Source: Prolixibacteraceae bacterium (GTDB lineage: Bacteria; Bacteroidota; Bacteroidia; Bacteroidales; Prolixibacteraceae). From it: a stretch of DNA of 64,000 bases. Every line of letters begins with the position of its first letter. Within the stretch, counting starts at the first letter, position 1. The stretch is from assembly GCA_030602265.1 (NCBI GenBank), contig JAUWAB010000005.1:1-64000 (forward strand). Direction: 5' to 3'. Below are positions 25,165 to 35,679 of the stretch, piece by piece. Made by a program: the position numbers and the translations under genes. The notes beneath the pieces are model-generated. The model ran no database searches. It was not told the DNA's origin and saw only the letters and a list, made by a program, of their open reading frames with translations.

Positions 25165-26733
25165 ATGGCAAAAGTAGGAATAACAGAAACAGTACTTCGG
25201 GATGCACACCAGTCGCTGATTGCGACCAGGATGCGTACTGAGGAGATGCTTCCCATTGTGGAAAAGCTCGACAATATAGGATATCATTCATTAGAGGCCT
25301 GGGGGGGAGCTACCTTTGACGCTTGTATACGATTTTTGAACGAAGATCCTTGGGACCGCCTGAGAAAGATTAAGGCATTGGCGAAAAAAACCCCGCTGCA
25401 GATGCTGCTCCGCGGACAGAATCTTCTGGGGTATAAGCATTATGCCGATGATGTGGTGGAGTATTTTGTACAGAAAGCCATAGCCAACGGAATGGATATC
25501 ATCCGGATTTTCGACGCACTTAATGATCCGCGCAATATTGAAACATCTATAAAGGCATGTATCCGGGAAGGCGGACATGCACAGGCCTGTATTTCCTATA
25601 CCACAAGTCCGTTTCACAGCCTGTCCCAGTTTGCCCGCGATGCCAAAACGCTTGAGGATATGGGGGCTCATTCCATATGTATCAAGGATATGGCCGGATT
25701 GCTCAAACCATACGACGCTTTTGAACTGATACAGGCTATCAAATCGCAAATCAAAATACCCGTTCAGCTCCATACGCATTATACCAGCGGCGTTGCATCC
25801 ATGACCCTGCTGAAGGCTATTGAAGCTGGTGTGGATGTAGTCGATACGGCCATTTCTCCCATGGCCCTGGGCACTTCCCAACCGGCCACTGAGCCTCTCG
25901 TAGCCTCTCTGCAGGGTACGGAATACGACTCTGGCCTCGATCTGGTTAAGCTCAGCGAGATTGCCGAGTATTTCAGGCCTATGAAAGAAAAATGGATTGA
26001 AACAGGCCTGTTGGATACCAAAATGATGGGTGTTGACGTAAATGCACTGATTTACCAGGTACCGGGCGGTATGTTGTCCAATCTGGTTTCACAGCTGAAA
26101 CAGGCCAATGCACTGCACAAATATGAGGAAGTGCTGAAAGAAGTTCCCCGGGTTAGGGAAGACTTCGGCTATCCGCCGCTGGTCACGCCTTCAAGCCAGA
26201 TTGTCGGGACACAGGCTGTATTCAATGTCCTGACCGGCGAACGCTACAAAATGGTCCCCAAAGAATCCAAAGGAGTGGTAAAAGGGGAGTATGGGGCTAC
26301 TCCGGCACCGATATCTGAAGAAATCAGGAAAAAGATTTTGGGTGATGAAGAGGCCATTACCTGTCGCCCGGCCGACCTGATTGAACCTGAACTGGAAGCT
26401 ACGCGGAAAAAAATTGTGGATTATATCATCCAGGAAGAGGATGTGCTTACCTACGCATTGCTGCCCCAGGTAGCCGAAAAGTTTTTCCAGCTCCGGAAAT
26501 CGGGTGAACTGAATAAACCGGAAAATCCTGCTCCTGCTGCCGTCCAGACTGAAAAGCAGTCGGCCGCCAAAGCACCTGAGTATTCTGAGCCTGAAAATAC
26601 CAATGACGATGAAGTCGTAGCGGTAATTTCATCTGCCATATCCTCACTGGAAGAAATGAGCGGTACACAGTTTGCCATAAACAGCATCCGCCAGGTGAAT
26701 CCCTGGGTGCTTTCGGCACGACTGGGCCACTGA
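25165..26733 (+). CDS. Oxaloacetate decarboxylase alpha-type carboxyltransferase with OadG-like tail
   Basis: A 522-residue protein. Residues 1-270 are the HMGL-like TIM barrel: ETVLRDAHQSLIATRMRTEEM, EAWGGATFDACIRFLNEDPWDRLR, CIKDMAGLLKPYDA with the carboxyl-accepting Lys, and the metal-site His pair in QLHTHYTSG. Residues 280-460 are the conserved PYC/OADA domain (GMLSNLVSQLKQ, TPSSQIVGTQAVFNVL). No biotin domain is attached; the separate carrier upstream supplies it. After a Pro/Glu-rich linker, the last 42 residues (DDEVVAVISSAISSLEEMSG ... IRQVNPWVLSARLGH) resemble the C-terminal tail of OadG-family subunits. The enzyme may decarboxylate oxaloacetate or carboxylate pyruvate; OadB is not nearby, so the partner is unknown. 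A six-base hairpin lies in the gap before it. Confidence 0.88.
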   Translation: MAKVGITETVLRDAHQSLIATRMRTEEMLPIVEKLDNIGYHSLEAWGGATFDACIRFLNEDPWDRLRKIKALAKKTPLQMLLRGQNLLGYKHYADDVVEYFVQKAIANGMDIIRIFDALNDPRNIETSIKACIREGGHAQACISYTTSPFHSLSQFARDAKTLEDMGAHSICIKDMAGLLKPYDAFELIQAIKSQIKIPVQLHTHYTSGVASMTLLKAIEAGVDVVDTAISPMALGTSQPATEPLVASLQGTEYDSGLDLVKLSEIAEYFRPMKEKWIETGLLDTKMMGVDVNALIYQVPGGMLSNLVSQLKQANALHKYEEVLKEVPRVREDFGYPPLVTPSSQIVGTQAVFNVLTGERYKMVPKESKGVVKGEYGATPAPISEEIRKKILGDEEAITCRPADLIEPELEATRKKIVDYIIQEEDVLTYALLPQVAEKFFQLRKSGELNKPENPAPAAVQTEKQSAAKAPEYSEPENTNDDEVVAVISSAISSLEEMSGTQFAINSIRQVNPWVLSARLGH

Positions 26734-26861
26734 TGGCGCAAACAATTCCGGAATTGCCTGCTGAAGGATTTCCCGGAAAAACCAATCAGGACAAAATCCT
26801 GTAAAGTTGATCTTTTTTACATGACTCAATTCATACCAATTACTTCTCTGGTTATATTATG
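26734..26861. other. Non-coding 3' region of the carboxyltransferase gene
   Basis: No start codon with a credible frame is present, and nothing was recognised here apart from the terminator that follows. The rest of the gap, to 27081, contains that terminator and the secA promoter. Confidence 0.4.
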
Positions 26862-26900
26862 AAGACCCGGATGGCGTAACAACCTCCGGGTTTTCTTTTT
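26862..26900 (+). terminator. Terminator before secA
   Basis: GACCCGGA (26864-26871) pairs with TCCGGGTT (26885-26892, one G-U pair) across a 13-base loop, followed by TTCTTTTTC. It ends the biotin carrier/carboxyltransferase operon. Confidence 0.7.
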
Positions 26901-27013
26901 CACTTTAATTGACCGAATCCGGCTTCAGTACTCATTAAAAACCCGGAGAAAGAAGGTCAGGGTGACGATATTGTTAAGCCAAAGGATTCGAAATAATAAA
27001 ATAGGTCCGGGGG

Positions 27014-27044
27014 TTTTATAAACCTTTTCATTTGACTACATTTG
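27014..27044 (+). promoter_or_regulatory. Bacteroidota promoter for secA
   Basis: TTTT at 27014-27017, a 19-base spacer and TACATTTG at 27037-27044. Transcription would begin about 30 bases before the ATG at 27082. Confidence 0.6.
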
Positions 27045-27081
27045 CATGATCATTCAGAGTTGTTTTTAATTAAAACGTCAT

Positions 27082-30000
27082 ATGGCATTTGTTACAAAAA
27101 TTCTCAGTAAGATCCTGGGAAACAAATCAGATAGAGATATCAATGAAATAAAACCCCTGGTTGAAGCCACAAAAGCTGAGTATACCAGGATATCGCAATT
27201 CGACAACGATGCACTCAGAGATGAAGCCGTCAGGCTAAGAATACTTATTCGTGAACGCATCAGTCAGGAATCGCAGGAAATCGAACAACTGAAAAACCAG
27301 GTAGAAGAGGTTGAAATTCAGGAGAGTGAGAAGATCTACGAAAGAATTGACAAACTTGAAGAGATCATCATCGAGAAGATTGAGGCTACACTCAATGAAA
27401 TCCTGCCTACGGCTTTTGCAATCGTCAAAGAGACGGCCAACCGGTTCTTTCAGAATGAAAAGGTTGTTGTCAAAGCTCGTGATTATGACCGTGACCTGGC
27501 TGCTGCCAGATCCAGTGTGATTATCGAAGGAGACAAGGCAATCTGGTTTAACCGCTGGATGGCCGGTGGCAATGAAATTATCTGGGACATGGTTCATTAT
27601 GATGTCCAGCTCATTGGCGGGATCGTCCTTCACCAGGGGAAAATTGCTGAAATGGCCACAGGTGAAGGTAAAACCCTGGTGGCAACCCTGCCTGTTTTCC
27701 TGAATGCATTGGCCGGACGAGGCGTACATGTGGTAACCGTCAACGACTACCTTTCCAAGCGCGACTCCGAATGGATGGGCCCCATTTTTGAATTTCACGG
27801 ACTTAAGGTGGATTGTATCGACAAGCATCAACCCAACTCAGAGGCCCGCAGAAATGCCTACAATGCGGATATTACCTATGGTACTAACAATGAGTTTGGC
27901 TTTGATTATCTGCGTGATAACATGGCAATTAACCCGCATGACCTGGTGCAGAGGAAACACCATTATGCGATTGTCGACGAGGTCGACTCTGTTTTGATTG
28001 ATGATGCCCGTACTCCGCTGATTATTTCAGGCCCGGTGCCCAAAGGAGAAAATCAGCAGTTCGAAGAGCTAAAATCATACGTGGAGAGACTTTTCAAAGC
28101 ACAGCGCGATCTGTTCAATAATGTCTTCACCGAAGCACGCCGCCTGCTGACCAAACCGAACGCAACAGAGGAAGAGAAGAAGGAGGGAGGGCTCCTGCTG
28201 CTGAGGGCCCATAAAGGACTTCCCAAGAATAAATCGCTGATCAAATTCCTGAGTGAAGAGGGTATGAGGGCCATCCTGCTGAAAACAGAGAACTTTTATA
28301 TGCAGGATAACAACAAAAATATGCATGTTGTTACGGATCCCCTGTTTTTTGTAATCGAGGAAAAACAAAATTCCGTTGAACTTACTGATAAGGGTATCGA
28401 TTTGATATCCACCGGTTTCGAAGATCCCTCATTCTTTATTATGCCTGACATGGGGGTCCAAATGGCCGAATTGGAGCATGCCAGGCTCACACCGGAAGAA
28501 AAGATCGAGCGAAAGGATGCACTGCTGCAGGATTACGCCGTAAAATCGGAGCGTGTTCATACCATTAACCAGCTGCTCAAAGCATATACCATGTTTGAAA
28601 AAGATGTGGAATATGTGGTTATTGACAATAAGGTCAAGATTGTTGACGAACAGACCGGCCGTATAATGGAAGGCCGCCGTTATTCCGACGGTCTCCATCA
28701 GGCCATTGAAGCGAAGGAGCGGGTTAAGGTAGAAGCTGCTACCCAGACTTTCGCCACCATCACCCTGCAGAACTATTTCAGGATGTACCATAAGCTTGCC
28801 GGTATGACCGGTACCGCGGAAACGGAAGCAGGAGAATTGTGGGACATCTACAAGCTGGAAGTGGTGGTAATCCCCACCAACCGGCCTATTGTCAGAAATG
28901 ACCATGAGGATCTGGTTTATAAAACCAAAAGAGAAAAGTATAACGCGGTTATTCAGGAAATTGAAAACCTGAACAAGGCTGGCCGGCCGGTGCTGGTCGG
29001 GACCACATCCGTGGAAATTTCGGAATTGCTGAGCAGGATGCTCAAGATTAAAGGAATCCACCACAATGTGCTGAACGCAAAACTGCACGCCCGTGAAGCG
29101 GAAATCGTTGCAGAAGCAGGTCGTGCGGGAATGGTAACCATAGCCACCAACATGGCGGGTAGGGGAACCGACATTAAAATCAGTCCGGAGGTAAAAAACG
29201 CAGGCGGGCTTGCCATCATTGGTACTGAAAGGCATGAGTCAAGGCGGGTCGACAGGCAGTTGAGGGGACGTGCAGGACGCCAGGGAGACCCGGGTTCCTC
29301 GCAGTTTTTTGTTTCGCTCGAAGATGACCTGATGAGGCTGTTCGGTTCTGACCGGATTGCCGGGATTATGGATAAACTCGGGCTAAAGGAGGGAGAAGTG
29401 ATTCAGCATTCCATGATCTCCAAATCAATTGAAAGAGCCCAGAAGAAAGTTGAGGAAAACAACTTCGGAATCCGTAAACGATTACTTGAATACGATGACG
29501 TAATGAATTCCCAGCGTGAGGTGGTCTACAAAAAAAGACGCCATGCGCTGTTCGGAGAGAGACTTGAAGTGGATGTACTCAATATGATGTATGATTCTGT
29601 GGAAAATCTGGTTTCCGAATATCACGGATCAGGCAATTTTGAAGATTTCAACCTCGAACTCATGAGGTTGCTCTCCATTGAATCGCCCGTTTCCGAGGAG
29701 GAATTCAACGATATCAAGGCTGAACATCTGACAGACCGGATTTATCAGGTGATGATCGATTCCTATAACCGGAAGGTTCAGAACATAGCCAAACAGGCTT
29801 ATCCGGTAATCAGGGATGTGTACGAGAAGAAATCACACATCTATACCAACATCGTTGTTCCGATTACTGACGGGAGACGTTTGTATCAGATTATCTGCAA
29901 CCTGGAGAAAGCCTACCAGAACAAAGGCCGGGAGCTGGTCAAGTCATACCAGAAACAGATTGTGCTGAATACTTTCGATGAAGCATGGAAAGAACAGCTC

Positions 30001-30402
30001 AGGGAAATGGATGACCTCAAACAATCGGTGCAGAATGCAACCTACGAACAGAAGGATCCGTTGCTGATCTATAAGTTCGAATCCTTCAACCTTTTCAAGA
30101 TAATGGTTAATAAAGTGAATAAGGATATCGTCTCCACGCTTATGAAAGGCCACATCCCGATCCAGTCCCCCGACCAGGTACGTGAGGCTGCTGAGGCACG
30201 CCGGACCGATATGAGCAGATACCGCACGCAGAAAAGTGACCTTCCCGGAGCCCAGAATGCAATGGAGGGAGCGCATTCACAAACCCAACAGAAGTCAAGG
30301 CCCGAGCCGGTAAGAGTGGAAAAAAGGGTTGGACGAAACGATCCATGCCCCTGTGGAAGCGGAAAGAAATTTAAACAGTGTCACGGTGCTAATCTCAGTT
30401 GA
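27082..30402 (+). CDS. secA: Preprotein translocase ATPase SecA
   Basis: A 1106-residue SecA, about 200 longer than the Escherichia coli protein because of inserts near residues 65-125 and 330-400 that are common in Bacteroidota. Walker A is in [14 protein letters not shown] (about residue 190), the DEAD-type motif is in [22 protein letters not shown] (about 297), and the second nucleotide-binding fold has [13 protein letters not shown] and [19 protein letters not shown]. The preprotein-binding, wing and scaffold regions follow, and the C-terminus is a SEC-C zinc motif ([14 protein letters not shown]), which binds SecB or ribosomes in other bacteria. It drives export through SecYEG. lgt follows and may be cotranscribed. 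Confidence 0.98.
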   Translation: MAFVTKILSKILGNKSDRDINEIKPLVEATKAEYTRISQFDNDALRDEAVRLRILIRERISQESQEIEQLKNQVEEVEIQESEKIYERIDKLEEIIIEKIEATLNEILPTAFAIVKETANRFFQNEKVVVKARDYDRDLAAARSSVIIEGDKAIWFNRWMAGGNEIIWDMVHYDVQLIGGIVLHQGKIAEMATGEGKTLVATLPVFLNALAGRGVHVVTVNDYLSKRDSEWMGPIFEFHGLKVDCIDKHQPNSEARRNAYNADITYGTNNEFGFDYLRDNMAINPHDLVQRKHHYAIVDEVDSVLIDDARTPLIISGPVPKGENQQFEELKSYVERLFKAQRDLFNNVFTEARRLLTKPNATEEEKKEGGLLLLRAHKGLPKNKSLIKFLSEEGMRAILLKTENFYMQDNNKNMHVVTDPLFFVIEEKQNSVELTDKGIDLISTGFEDPSFFIMPDMGVQMAELEHARLTPEEKIERKDALLQDYAVKSERVHTINQLLKAYTMFEKDVEYVVIDNKVKIVDEQTGRIMEGRRYSDGLHQAIEAKERVKVEAATQTFATITLQNYFRMYHKLAGMTGTAETEAGELWDIYKLEVVVIPTNRPIVRNDHEDLVYKTKREKYNAVIQEIENLNKAGRPVLVGTTSVEISELLSRMLKIKGIHHNVLNAKLHAREAEIVAEAGRAGMVTIATNMAGRGTDIKISPEVKNAGGLAIIGTERHESRRVDRQLRGRAGRQGDPGSSQFFVSLEDDLMRLFGSDRIAGIMDKLGLKEGEVIQHSMISKSIERAQKKVEENNFGIRKRLLEYDDVMNSQREVVYKKRRHALFGERLEVDVLNMMYDSVENLVSEYHGSGNFEDFNLELMRLLSIESPVSEEEFNDIKAEHLTDRIYQVMIDSYNRKVQNIAKQAYPVIRDVYEKKSHIYTNIVVPITDGRRLYQIICNLEKAYQNKGRELVKSYQKQIVLNTFDEAWKEQLREMDDLKQSVQNATYEQKDPLLIYKFESFNLFKIMVNKVNKDIVSTLMKGHIPIQSPDQVREAAEARRTDMSRYRTQKSDLPGAQNAMEGAHSQTQQKSRPEPVRVEKRVGRNDPCPCGSGKKFKQCHGANLS

Positions 30403-30459
30403 CTCTCATACAAATGAAGTGTTACTTGAATTAACGGGTTTAATATATTAACTATCATT

Positions 30460-31275
30460 ATGTTGCCTATCATAAATTTTATAAACTGGAATGTTGATCC
30501 GGAGATTTTCCGGGTTGGGGTATTTGCTGTAAGATGGTACGGACTGCTGTTTGCCTCCGGATTTCTGATCGGCTATTATATTGGGGAGAAAATGCTGAAA
30601 TCGGAAGGGGTAAGCATGAAATGGATAGACAGTCTTTTCTTTTACATAATTATCGCAACCATCGTGGGAGCGAGGCTTGGACACGTTTTCTTCTATGGAT
30701 GGGAATATTACTCCCAGCACCCCGGTGAAATTTTTAAGGTCTGGCACGGAGGTCTTGCCAGTCATGGCGGAGCGATCGGTATTCTGGTTGCCCTATATAT
30801 TCACTCGAGAGTGGTTACCAAGCGGACGATGCTCTGGTCGCTCGACCGGATTGTTGTGCCCACGGCTCTGGTTGGTGCTTTTATCCGTATGGGAAATCTG
30901 ATGAACAGTGAAATTTACGGCGTTGAAACCAAGCTGCCATGGGGTTTTATTTTCGAAAGAAATGCGGAAACTGTGGCAAAACACCCCACACAGCTCTATG
31001 AAGCACTGTTTTACCTCTTATCCTTCGGAATCCTGAGTCTGATGTACTGGAAAACACGCTCTAAAAACCGGCCGGGATTAATTCTTGGAGTATTTTTTAT
31101 CCTGATTTTCCTTTCAAGGTTCGTGATCGAGTTCATTAAGGAAGATCAGGAGGCTTTTGAAGCCGGTATGTTGCTGAATATGGGGCAGTGGCTCAGCGTT
31201 CCATTTGTTGTTGGGGGTATATATTTAATTTACAGGGCTCTGAAGAAACCAGAACAAATTTTTAAAAACGCCTGA
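30460..31275 (+). CDS. lgt: Prolipoprotein diacylglyceryl transferase Lgt
   Basis: A 271-residue inner-membrane enzyme with seven predicted helices. The family motifs are present: VRWYGLLFASGFLIGY near the start, ARLGHVFFYGWEYY, the substrate-site HGGLASHGGAIG (about residues 93-104), the LVGAFIRMGNLMNSEIYG loop with its essential Arg, and HPTQLYEALFYL near residue 175. It transfers diacylglycerol from phosphatidylglycerol to the lipobox Cys of prolipoproteins, the first step for the many lipoproteins in this window. It starts 58 bases after secA. No terminator is obvious before the convergent DUF6340 genes. Confidence 0.97.
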   Translation: MLPIINFINWNVDPEIFRVGVFAVRWYGLLFASGFLIGYYIGEKMLKSEGVSMKWIDSLFFYIIIATIVGARLGHVFFYGWEYYSQHPGEIFKVWHGGLASHGGAIGILVALYIHSRVVTKRTMLWSLDRIVVPTALVGAFIRMGNLMNSEIYGVETKLPWGFIFERNAETVAKHPTQLYEALFYLLSFGILSLMYWKTRSKNRPGLILGVFFILIFLSRFVIEFIKEDQEAFEAGMLLNMGQWLSVPFVVGGIYLIYRALKKPEQIFKNA

Positions 31276-31331
31276 CCTTTAGCGGTTCGTGTGATCAGAC
31301 CGATAAACTTTTGTTATGGCCCCCAAAAGGG

Positions 31332-32348
31332 CTAATCAGGATTGTCCATTAACCTTCTGATTTCCGTCTGTCTATCTATAAGTATCCTTTGATACTGTTT
31401 TACCAGGTCAATCTCTTTTTTGTTTCTATATATCAGTGCCAGTTTACCGGCATGAGTGATCCATTCAACTGCCTGATCGAGATCATTGAGCATTTCATAG
31501 GCCAGCGCAATATTGAAGCGTGCACAGACTGACAACCTGCCATACTTTTCCTGAGAGAACTTTTCCCATATGGCAAGAGCATTTTCCCATTCATTTTCAC
31601 CGGCATACGCGGCAGCAAGATTAAACTCCTGCACAGGCGGGACAATTATCACTCTTTGGACGGTTTCCCAGTTATCGGAAAATTTACGTGCAAAATTTTC
31701 GGCAAAAACTTCTGTGGCCAGTTCCAGCGCTGTAACTCTGGGAGGAATGACGATCCTTTCACCTGCCTCATTTCTTCTGTTCCAAAAAAGTGTATCAATC
31801 ATGGCCTGGTTTTTCTCCAGTATACCTGTATGGCCATTGTATATTGCCCAGATCCCTGCCATGATCACATCTGCCGATTCTCCGGCTTCGGTGTCGGCGG
31901 TATACCTTGAATATAAAGCTGATAAAGTTTCGAGTACTATGACCTTGCCGGTTTCTGTGGAACTGCCGATATTCCGGATTACCTCTCCTGGCAAAGGAAC
32001 AAGTTTCTCTCCTGTAACCCGTGGTAATGCATTATATTGCAGTATATACGATTGAGAAATAACATTCTGATCGATAAGTACTTCAGAAAGTTTATTTAAA
32101 GCAGTAATCGCAATAAGGCTATCGGTATGTATACTTGTCTGTTCTTTCTTCATTACCGATTTATACCTGTAGTAGTCACTTACCGTATCGTTATCATATT
32201 TGAAGTTCCTGTAAACCATACTGGCCTTATCCATCCCGTTTATATTGAATTCTTTGGGCCTGAGGACTTCGATGGGGATATTCCTGTAAACCGTGCATGC
32301 GCTTAGGGTCAGTAAGGCTAAGAAAATAAGGGATAGCTGGCTTTTCAT
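31332..32348 (-). CDS. DUF6340 lipoprotein, second of a tandem pair
   Basis: A 338-residue lipoprotein. The lipobox LSAC puts the acylated Cys at about residue 18, followed by the family motif TVYRNIPIEVLRPKEFNI. The central part (about 70-180) is the DUF6340 domain; the C-terminal 120 residues contain helical-pair segments (LAAAYAGENEWENALAIWEKF, FNIALAYEMLNDLDQAVEWITHAGKLA) that read as TPR-like repeats. Its start codon overlaps the stop of the upstream paralogue by four bases (ATGA), so the two are translationally coupled. The family is confined to Bacteroidota and has no known function. Confidence 0.82.
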   Translation of the reverse strand: MKSQLSLIFLALLTLSACTVYRNIPIEVLRPKEFNINGMDKASMVYRNFKYDNDTVSDYYRYKSVMKKEQTSIHTDSLIAITALNKLSEVLIDQNVISQSYILQYNALPRVTGEKLVPLPGEVIRNIGSSTETGKVIVLETLSALYSRYTADTEAGESADVIMAGIWAIYNGHTGILEKNQAMIDTLFWNRRNEAGERIVIPPRVTALELATEVFAENFARKFSDNWETVQRVIIVPPVQEFNLAAAYAGENEWENALAIWEKFSQEKYGRLSVCARFNIALAYEMLNDLDQAVEWITHAGKLALIYRNKKEIDLVKQYQRILIDRQTEIRRLMDNPD

Positions 32349-33442
32349 TGTCCGCTGATTTGCTGTTTGCGAACATTTAATCTTTCAAGATAATTATATG
32401 TCAGGGGTCTGTACATAGATTCATAGGACTTCACGCCCCATCTGATCGCTTCATCTATATCCCCGAACATCTCATAGGCGAGGGCAAGGTTAAATTCAGC
32501 CTTACTTCTCATAGATCTGGAAAGCGACATCTCGGCCATATCATGCCAGAGGTCAGCTGCCCCATACCAATCACCTTCCAGAACCCGCAGATGGGCTTGT
32601 TCCAGGAGTGTATGACCCTTGAAAAAGTATTGTCTCCGGGTGACTCGCCAGTCCGGGGCAATTTTCTCCGTTATTCTGAGAGCCCCATGTATACCCGCTT
32701 CTATTATCGCGTACTTGACCGGAGTAAACCTGTTGAATAGCGGCCTGATCTCGGTATCTAAATCTTCCCAGTAAAGGGTATCCAAAACCGCAATATTCTT
32801 TACGATCTCCCTTTCAGCAGGATAGTATATCCGGAACAGCACTTCGTACGCAATTTTCATATTAGCTGAATAACCATTGATCAGGTAACGTGATTCCGGG
32901 TCAAAAAAGCTCTCTCTCTGAAAGTCAGTGATAATCCTGGTCTTAAAATGCTCAATCGACAGAACGGCGTCGGTATTATATTGTTTCACCAGTGTATCCA
33001 CTTCATTCCATGGCATGGCTACAGGCAGTCCGGTCCCGCTCAGGGCGTTCGGAAAAGGATTTTCAGGAATTACAATGTCGTACCTTCCGGACTCAAATAA
33101 CATATCCCCAAGGGCAACCAGCATAGTATCCGAAGCCATGGTGTCGTACATGATGGTATCCATTCTGAATTGCCGCTGAAAAAAGAGTAACTGCAGGCTA
33201 TCTGACCTGGGATTGTTAAACCGGCTGTTTATCGCCCGGTTGATCAGGGTCAGGCTCTGGATATTTTCCGGAATATGTTCTTTCGGCCTCAGGGCAATTT
33301 CAACAGGGATAGTCCTGACAGAACTGCATGACGAAAATAGCACCAATGGCAACATAATGAGCCCCCATACGCCCATTCTGTGGTCGAGGCTAAAAATGCC
33401 GGCCAGCCAAAATTTGATATTTGTTAATATACTGTTGTGCAT
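32345..33442 (-). CDS. DUF6340 lipoprotein, first of a tandem pair
   Basis: A 365-residue lipoprotein, paralogous to the next gene downstream (shared motif TIPVEIALRPKEHIPEN after the Cys, matching tail TPR-like segments FNLALAYEMFGDIDEAIRWG). From the ATG at 33442 the lipobox Cys (FSSC) is at about residue 40. The ATG at 33376 (MGVWGLIMLPLVLFSSC) gives a more usual signal length and is probably the real start. It lies 48 bases after the vWA-like membrane protein gene and overlaps the following gene by four bases. The three are likely one transcript. Function unknown. Confidence 0.8.
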   Translation of the reverse strand: MHNSILTNIKFWLAGIFSLDHRMGVWGLIMLPLVLFSSCSSVRTIPVEIALRPKEHIPENIQSLTLINRAINSRFNNPRSDSLQLLFFQRQFRMDTIMYDTMASDTMLVALGDMLFESGRYDIVIPENPFPNALSGTGLPVAMPWNEVDTLVKQYNTDAVLSIEHFKTRIITDFQRESFFDPESRYLINGYSANMKIAYEVLFRIYYPAEREIVKNIAVLDTLYWEDLDTEIRPLFNRFTPVKYAIIEAGIHGALRITEKIAPDWRVTRRQYFFKGHTLLEQAHLRVLEGDWYGAADLWHDMAEMSLSRSMRSKAEFNLALAYEMFGDIDEAIRWGVKSYESMYRPLTYNYLERLNVRKQQISGQ

Positions 33443-33490
33443 ATATTCATAAAATATGCTGATTTACAGATGTGTCATTATAAATACTTC

Positions 33491-35593
33491 TCAATAAATG
33501 CCCCAGAATTTCCGCAGAAACCATTCCAAACTAAGCAATGCAATAATAATAAAAAAGAGCCATTTCAGATTGAGTAACTCGTTTAATAACATCTGATAAT
33601 AAGTAAATGGCCTTATGGATGAATTTTCGGATATGCTTCTGAGCAATGAAGCACTTTCTTCCGGGTAAAAGAACTCTCCTCCGGTTTGCCGGGCTAATTG
33701 AAACAACAGCCGGTGATTCGCTTCTGTGTCCATCATTTCAATATCCACAGGCATAACGGCAAAATTTCCTGATTCAGTATAAGTTACACCACCTAATTCA
33801 ACTTTTGCGTCAAAAGAATAATCCCCTGGGGGTAAAACCCCGGCATCCAGTCTGTAGAACTGGTTCCCGCGATCAAAAAGAAATATGTATTCCTGGTTGG
33901 TAGAATCCCGTAATACCATGCTGACTTCAGGCGTGGTAACCGGCTCATAGGAATCGTTATAAACTTCGGCGGTCATAATTACGGATTCGGTCTCCTGATA
34001 TACAGGCTTGTAACCAATTATAAAATTATCCTCGTTATCACGGGTGGCCAGATATTGTACCAATTTGTCAATCAGCTCATTGAATCCGGCATGTGAGTCG
34101 TCAGAAAGATAATTGTACATCCTCCACCGCCAGATTCCTTCTCCGAAAACTACTCCGGTTTTCACTCCGTTCCTGTTTGAGACAGCAATCAGTGGCCGGT
34201 CGGTTATGATATTCCGTATTCTCTGATAACTTAGAATATTCCAGACGCCATCAAGCTGATACCTGCCAAACGGAACCTTCAAGGGCGGAAATTTTTCGAT
34301 GTTCCCAACCAGGTTCTCACTTAGGGTGAATGTTGCAAAATCCTTATTCAAAGCAGGTTGAGCGTCTTCCATATTCCCGGCCTGAAGTACAATTCCGGCA
34401 CCCTGTACCTGAAGGTTAAACTGTGGGATATGGCTCTGGCTGCCCAATAAAACCAGTTTGGGTATCCTTAAACTCTCCGCTTGTTCAAACAACACTCTGC
34501 CCGATTGTGCAGCAGAGGGTACCTGACAGAAAATTACAAGGTTAAATTGTTTAATATCAGCAGGGTATGGTTCACTTGTAAAGAGTGATACATCATAATT
34601 TACCTGACTTTCCAGGGCGTTTTTTATGGCACCGGCATCGGGGTGTACACCATTCGATATGATCAGTATCCTCTGTTTATTTTCAAGAATATTGATCACA
34701 AAACGTTGTGAATTGTTAATCATGTTCCGTTCATCCAGATTGGTTTCAATCCGTGCCGTGAAATACTGGAGTCCGCTGCTTCCGGCATCAATATAGGTAG
34801 AAAGAGTCCTGAAACCTTCACTATCCCTGGTGTAAATGTTTTCGGTAAATATGGTTTCCCCGTTGTGAATAATACTGAACTTCAGATTCTGTCCCGGCAT
34901 TCCCTGATACCGGATATCCACTTCAACCGGAAATTTGTTGCCGGCGAATGCATTTTTGTTGGTCCGGATGGCAGTTATGCCCGCATCACGGTATGCTGTT
35001 GTATCGCCCAGACCGAGGGTATACACCGGAAAATTGAGCTGCCTTGCCACATTTAGCGGGTTTTCACCCCGATTGTAGATGCCGTCTCCGATAACCACTA
35101 ATGCACCTATGTTGTCATTGAAATGATTATTGTATACCGTTTGGATCATTTGCCCATACGCAGATCCTTTACCCTTAAAATCGGGCGTTTCATTCCGGAT
35201 GGCCTTTTCGTCGAATGAATAGGAAATAACCTCAAACTGCCCGCTCAAGCCTGATCGAATGCTTTCAATAAGTTCCAGTTCAGAAATTCCGTTGCCGTCG
35301 CCGGTACTGAATGCGGTAACCGATGCTGAATTATCAAATGCAACAATTACCACCGGTTGCTGTATCATTCTCCGAAGTGACTTTAAAAGAGGTCCGCTGA
35401 GAAAAAACGTTACGGTGAAGACAGTAATAAACCTTAGTAAGGCCAGGCTAATTATCTGAGTCATATTCAGTTCCTTGGTATCACGGCTTTTGAAATACAT
35501 CATCCAGGTAACTCCGGCCGCAAGCAATAAACTGAACAATAGGATTAATTCCCAATATTTATCGTTGAATACTACTTCCAAAACTATTTGCAT
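33491..35593 (-). CDS. Membrane-anchored von Willebrand-A-like protein
   Basis: A 700-residue protein. Two helices open it (WELILLFSLLLAAGVTWMMYF and ISLALLRFITVFTVTFFLSG). A vWA-like domain (about 79-200) follows, with the metal-site motif DNSAS and VVIGDGIYNRG. Next come an Ig-like segment (about 205-300), a Rossmann-type class-I glutamine amidotransferase-like segment (ILIISNGVHPDAGAI ... LVIFCQVP, about 312-365) without an obvious catalytic Cys-His-Glu triad, and a long beta-rich region. A single helix near the C-terminus (LLNLKWLFFIIIALLSLEWFL) ends the chain. The layout matches a common Bacteroidota family of unknown function related to BatA/BatB-type proteins. It leads the DUF6340 pair and is divergent from the M28 peptidase gene. 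Confidence 0.8.
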   Translation of the reverse strand: MQIVLEVVFNDKYWELILLFSLLLAAGVTWMMYFKSRDTKELNMTQIISLALLRFITVFTVTFFLSGPLLKSLRRMIQQPVVIVAFDNSASVTAFSTGDGNGISELELIESIRSGLSGQFEVISYSFDEKAIRNETPDFKGKGSAYGQMIQTVYNNHFNDNIGALVVIGDGIYNRGENPLNVARQLNFPVYTLGLGDTTAYRDAGITAIRTNKNAFAGNKFPVEVDIRYQGMPGQNLKFSIIHNGETIFTENIYTRDSEGFRTLSTYIDAGSSGLQYFTARIETNLDERNMINNSQRFVINILENKQRILIISNGVHPDAGAIKNALESQVNYDVSLFTSEPYPADIKQFNLVIFCQVPSAAQSGRVLFEQAESLRIPKLVLLGSQSHIPQFNLQVQGAGIVLQAGNMEDAQPALNKDFATFTLSENLVGNIEKFPPLKVPFGRYQLDGVWNILSYQRIRNIITDRPLIAVSNRNGVKTGVVFGEGIWRWRMYNYLSDDSHAGFNELIDKLVQYLATRDNEDNFIIGYKPVYQETESVIMTAEVYNDSYEPVTTPEVSMVLRDSTNQEYIFLFDRGNQFYRLDAGVLPPGDYSFDAKVELGGVTYTESGNFAVMPVDIEMMDTEANHRLLFQLARQTGGEFFYPEESASLLRSISENSSIRPFTYYQMLLNELLNLKWLFFIIIALLSLEWFLRKFWGIY

Positions 35594-35679
35594 TAAGTTA
35601 TAGAGCCCGTAAAATTAACAAAGTGGAGTTGATTTTGAAGATTAAAAGGTAATATTGCATTAAATTTAGCAGAGAATAT

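Noticed and set aside
28429-29235. 268-codon open frame on the minus strand
   Set aside because: It is wholly antisense to secA, which has full family motifs; the frame is a product of codon bias.
31276-31331. CCCCCAAAAGGGC as a terminator after lgt
   Set aside because: The stem is only four or five bases and there is no T-run, so it does not meet a reasonable terminator standard.
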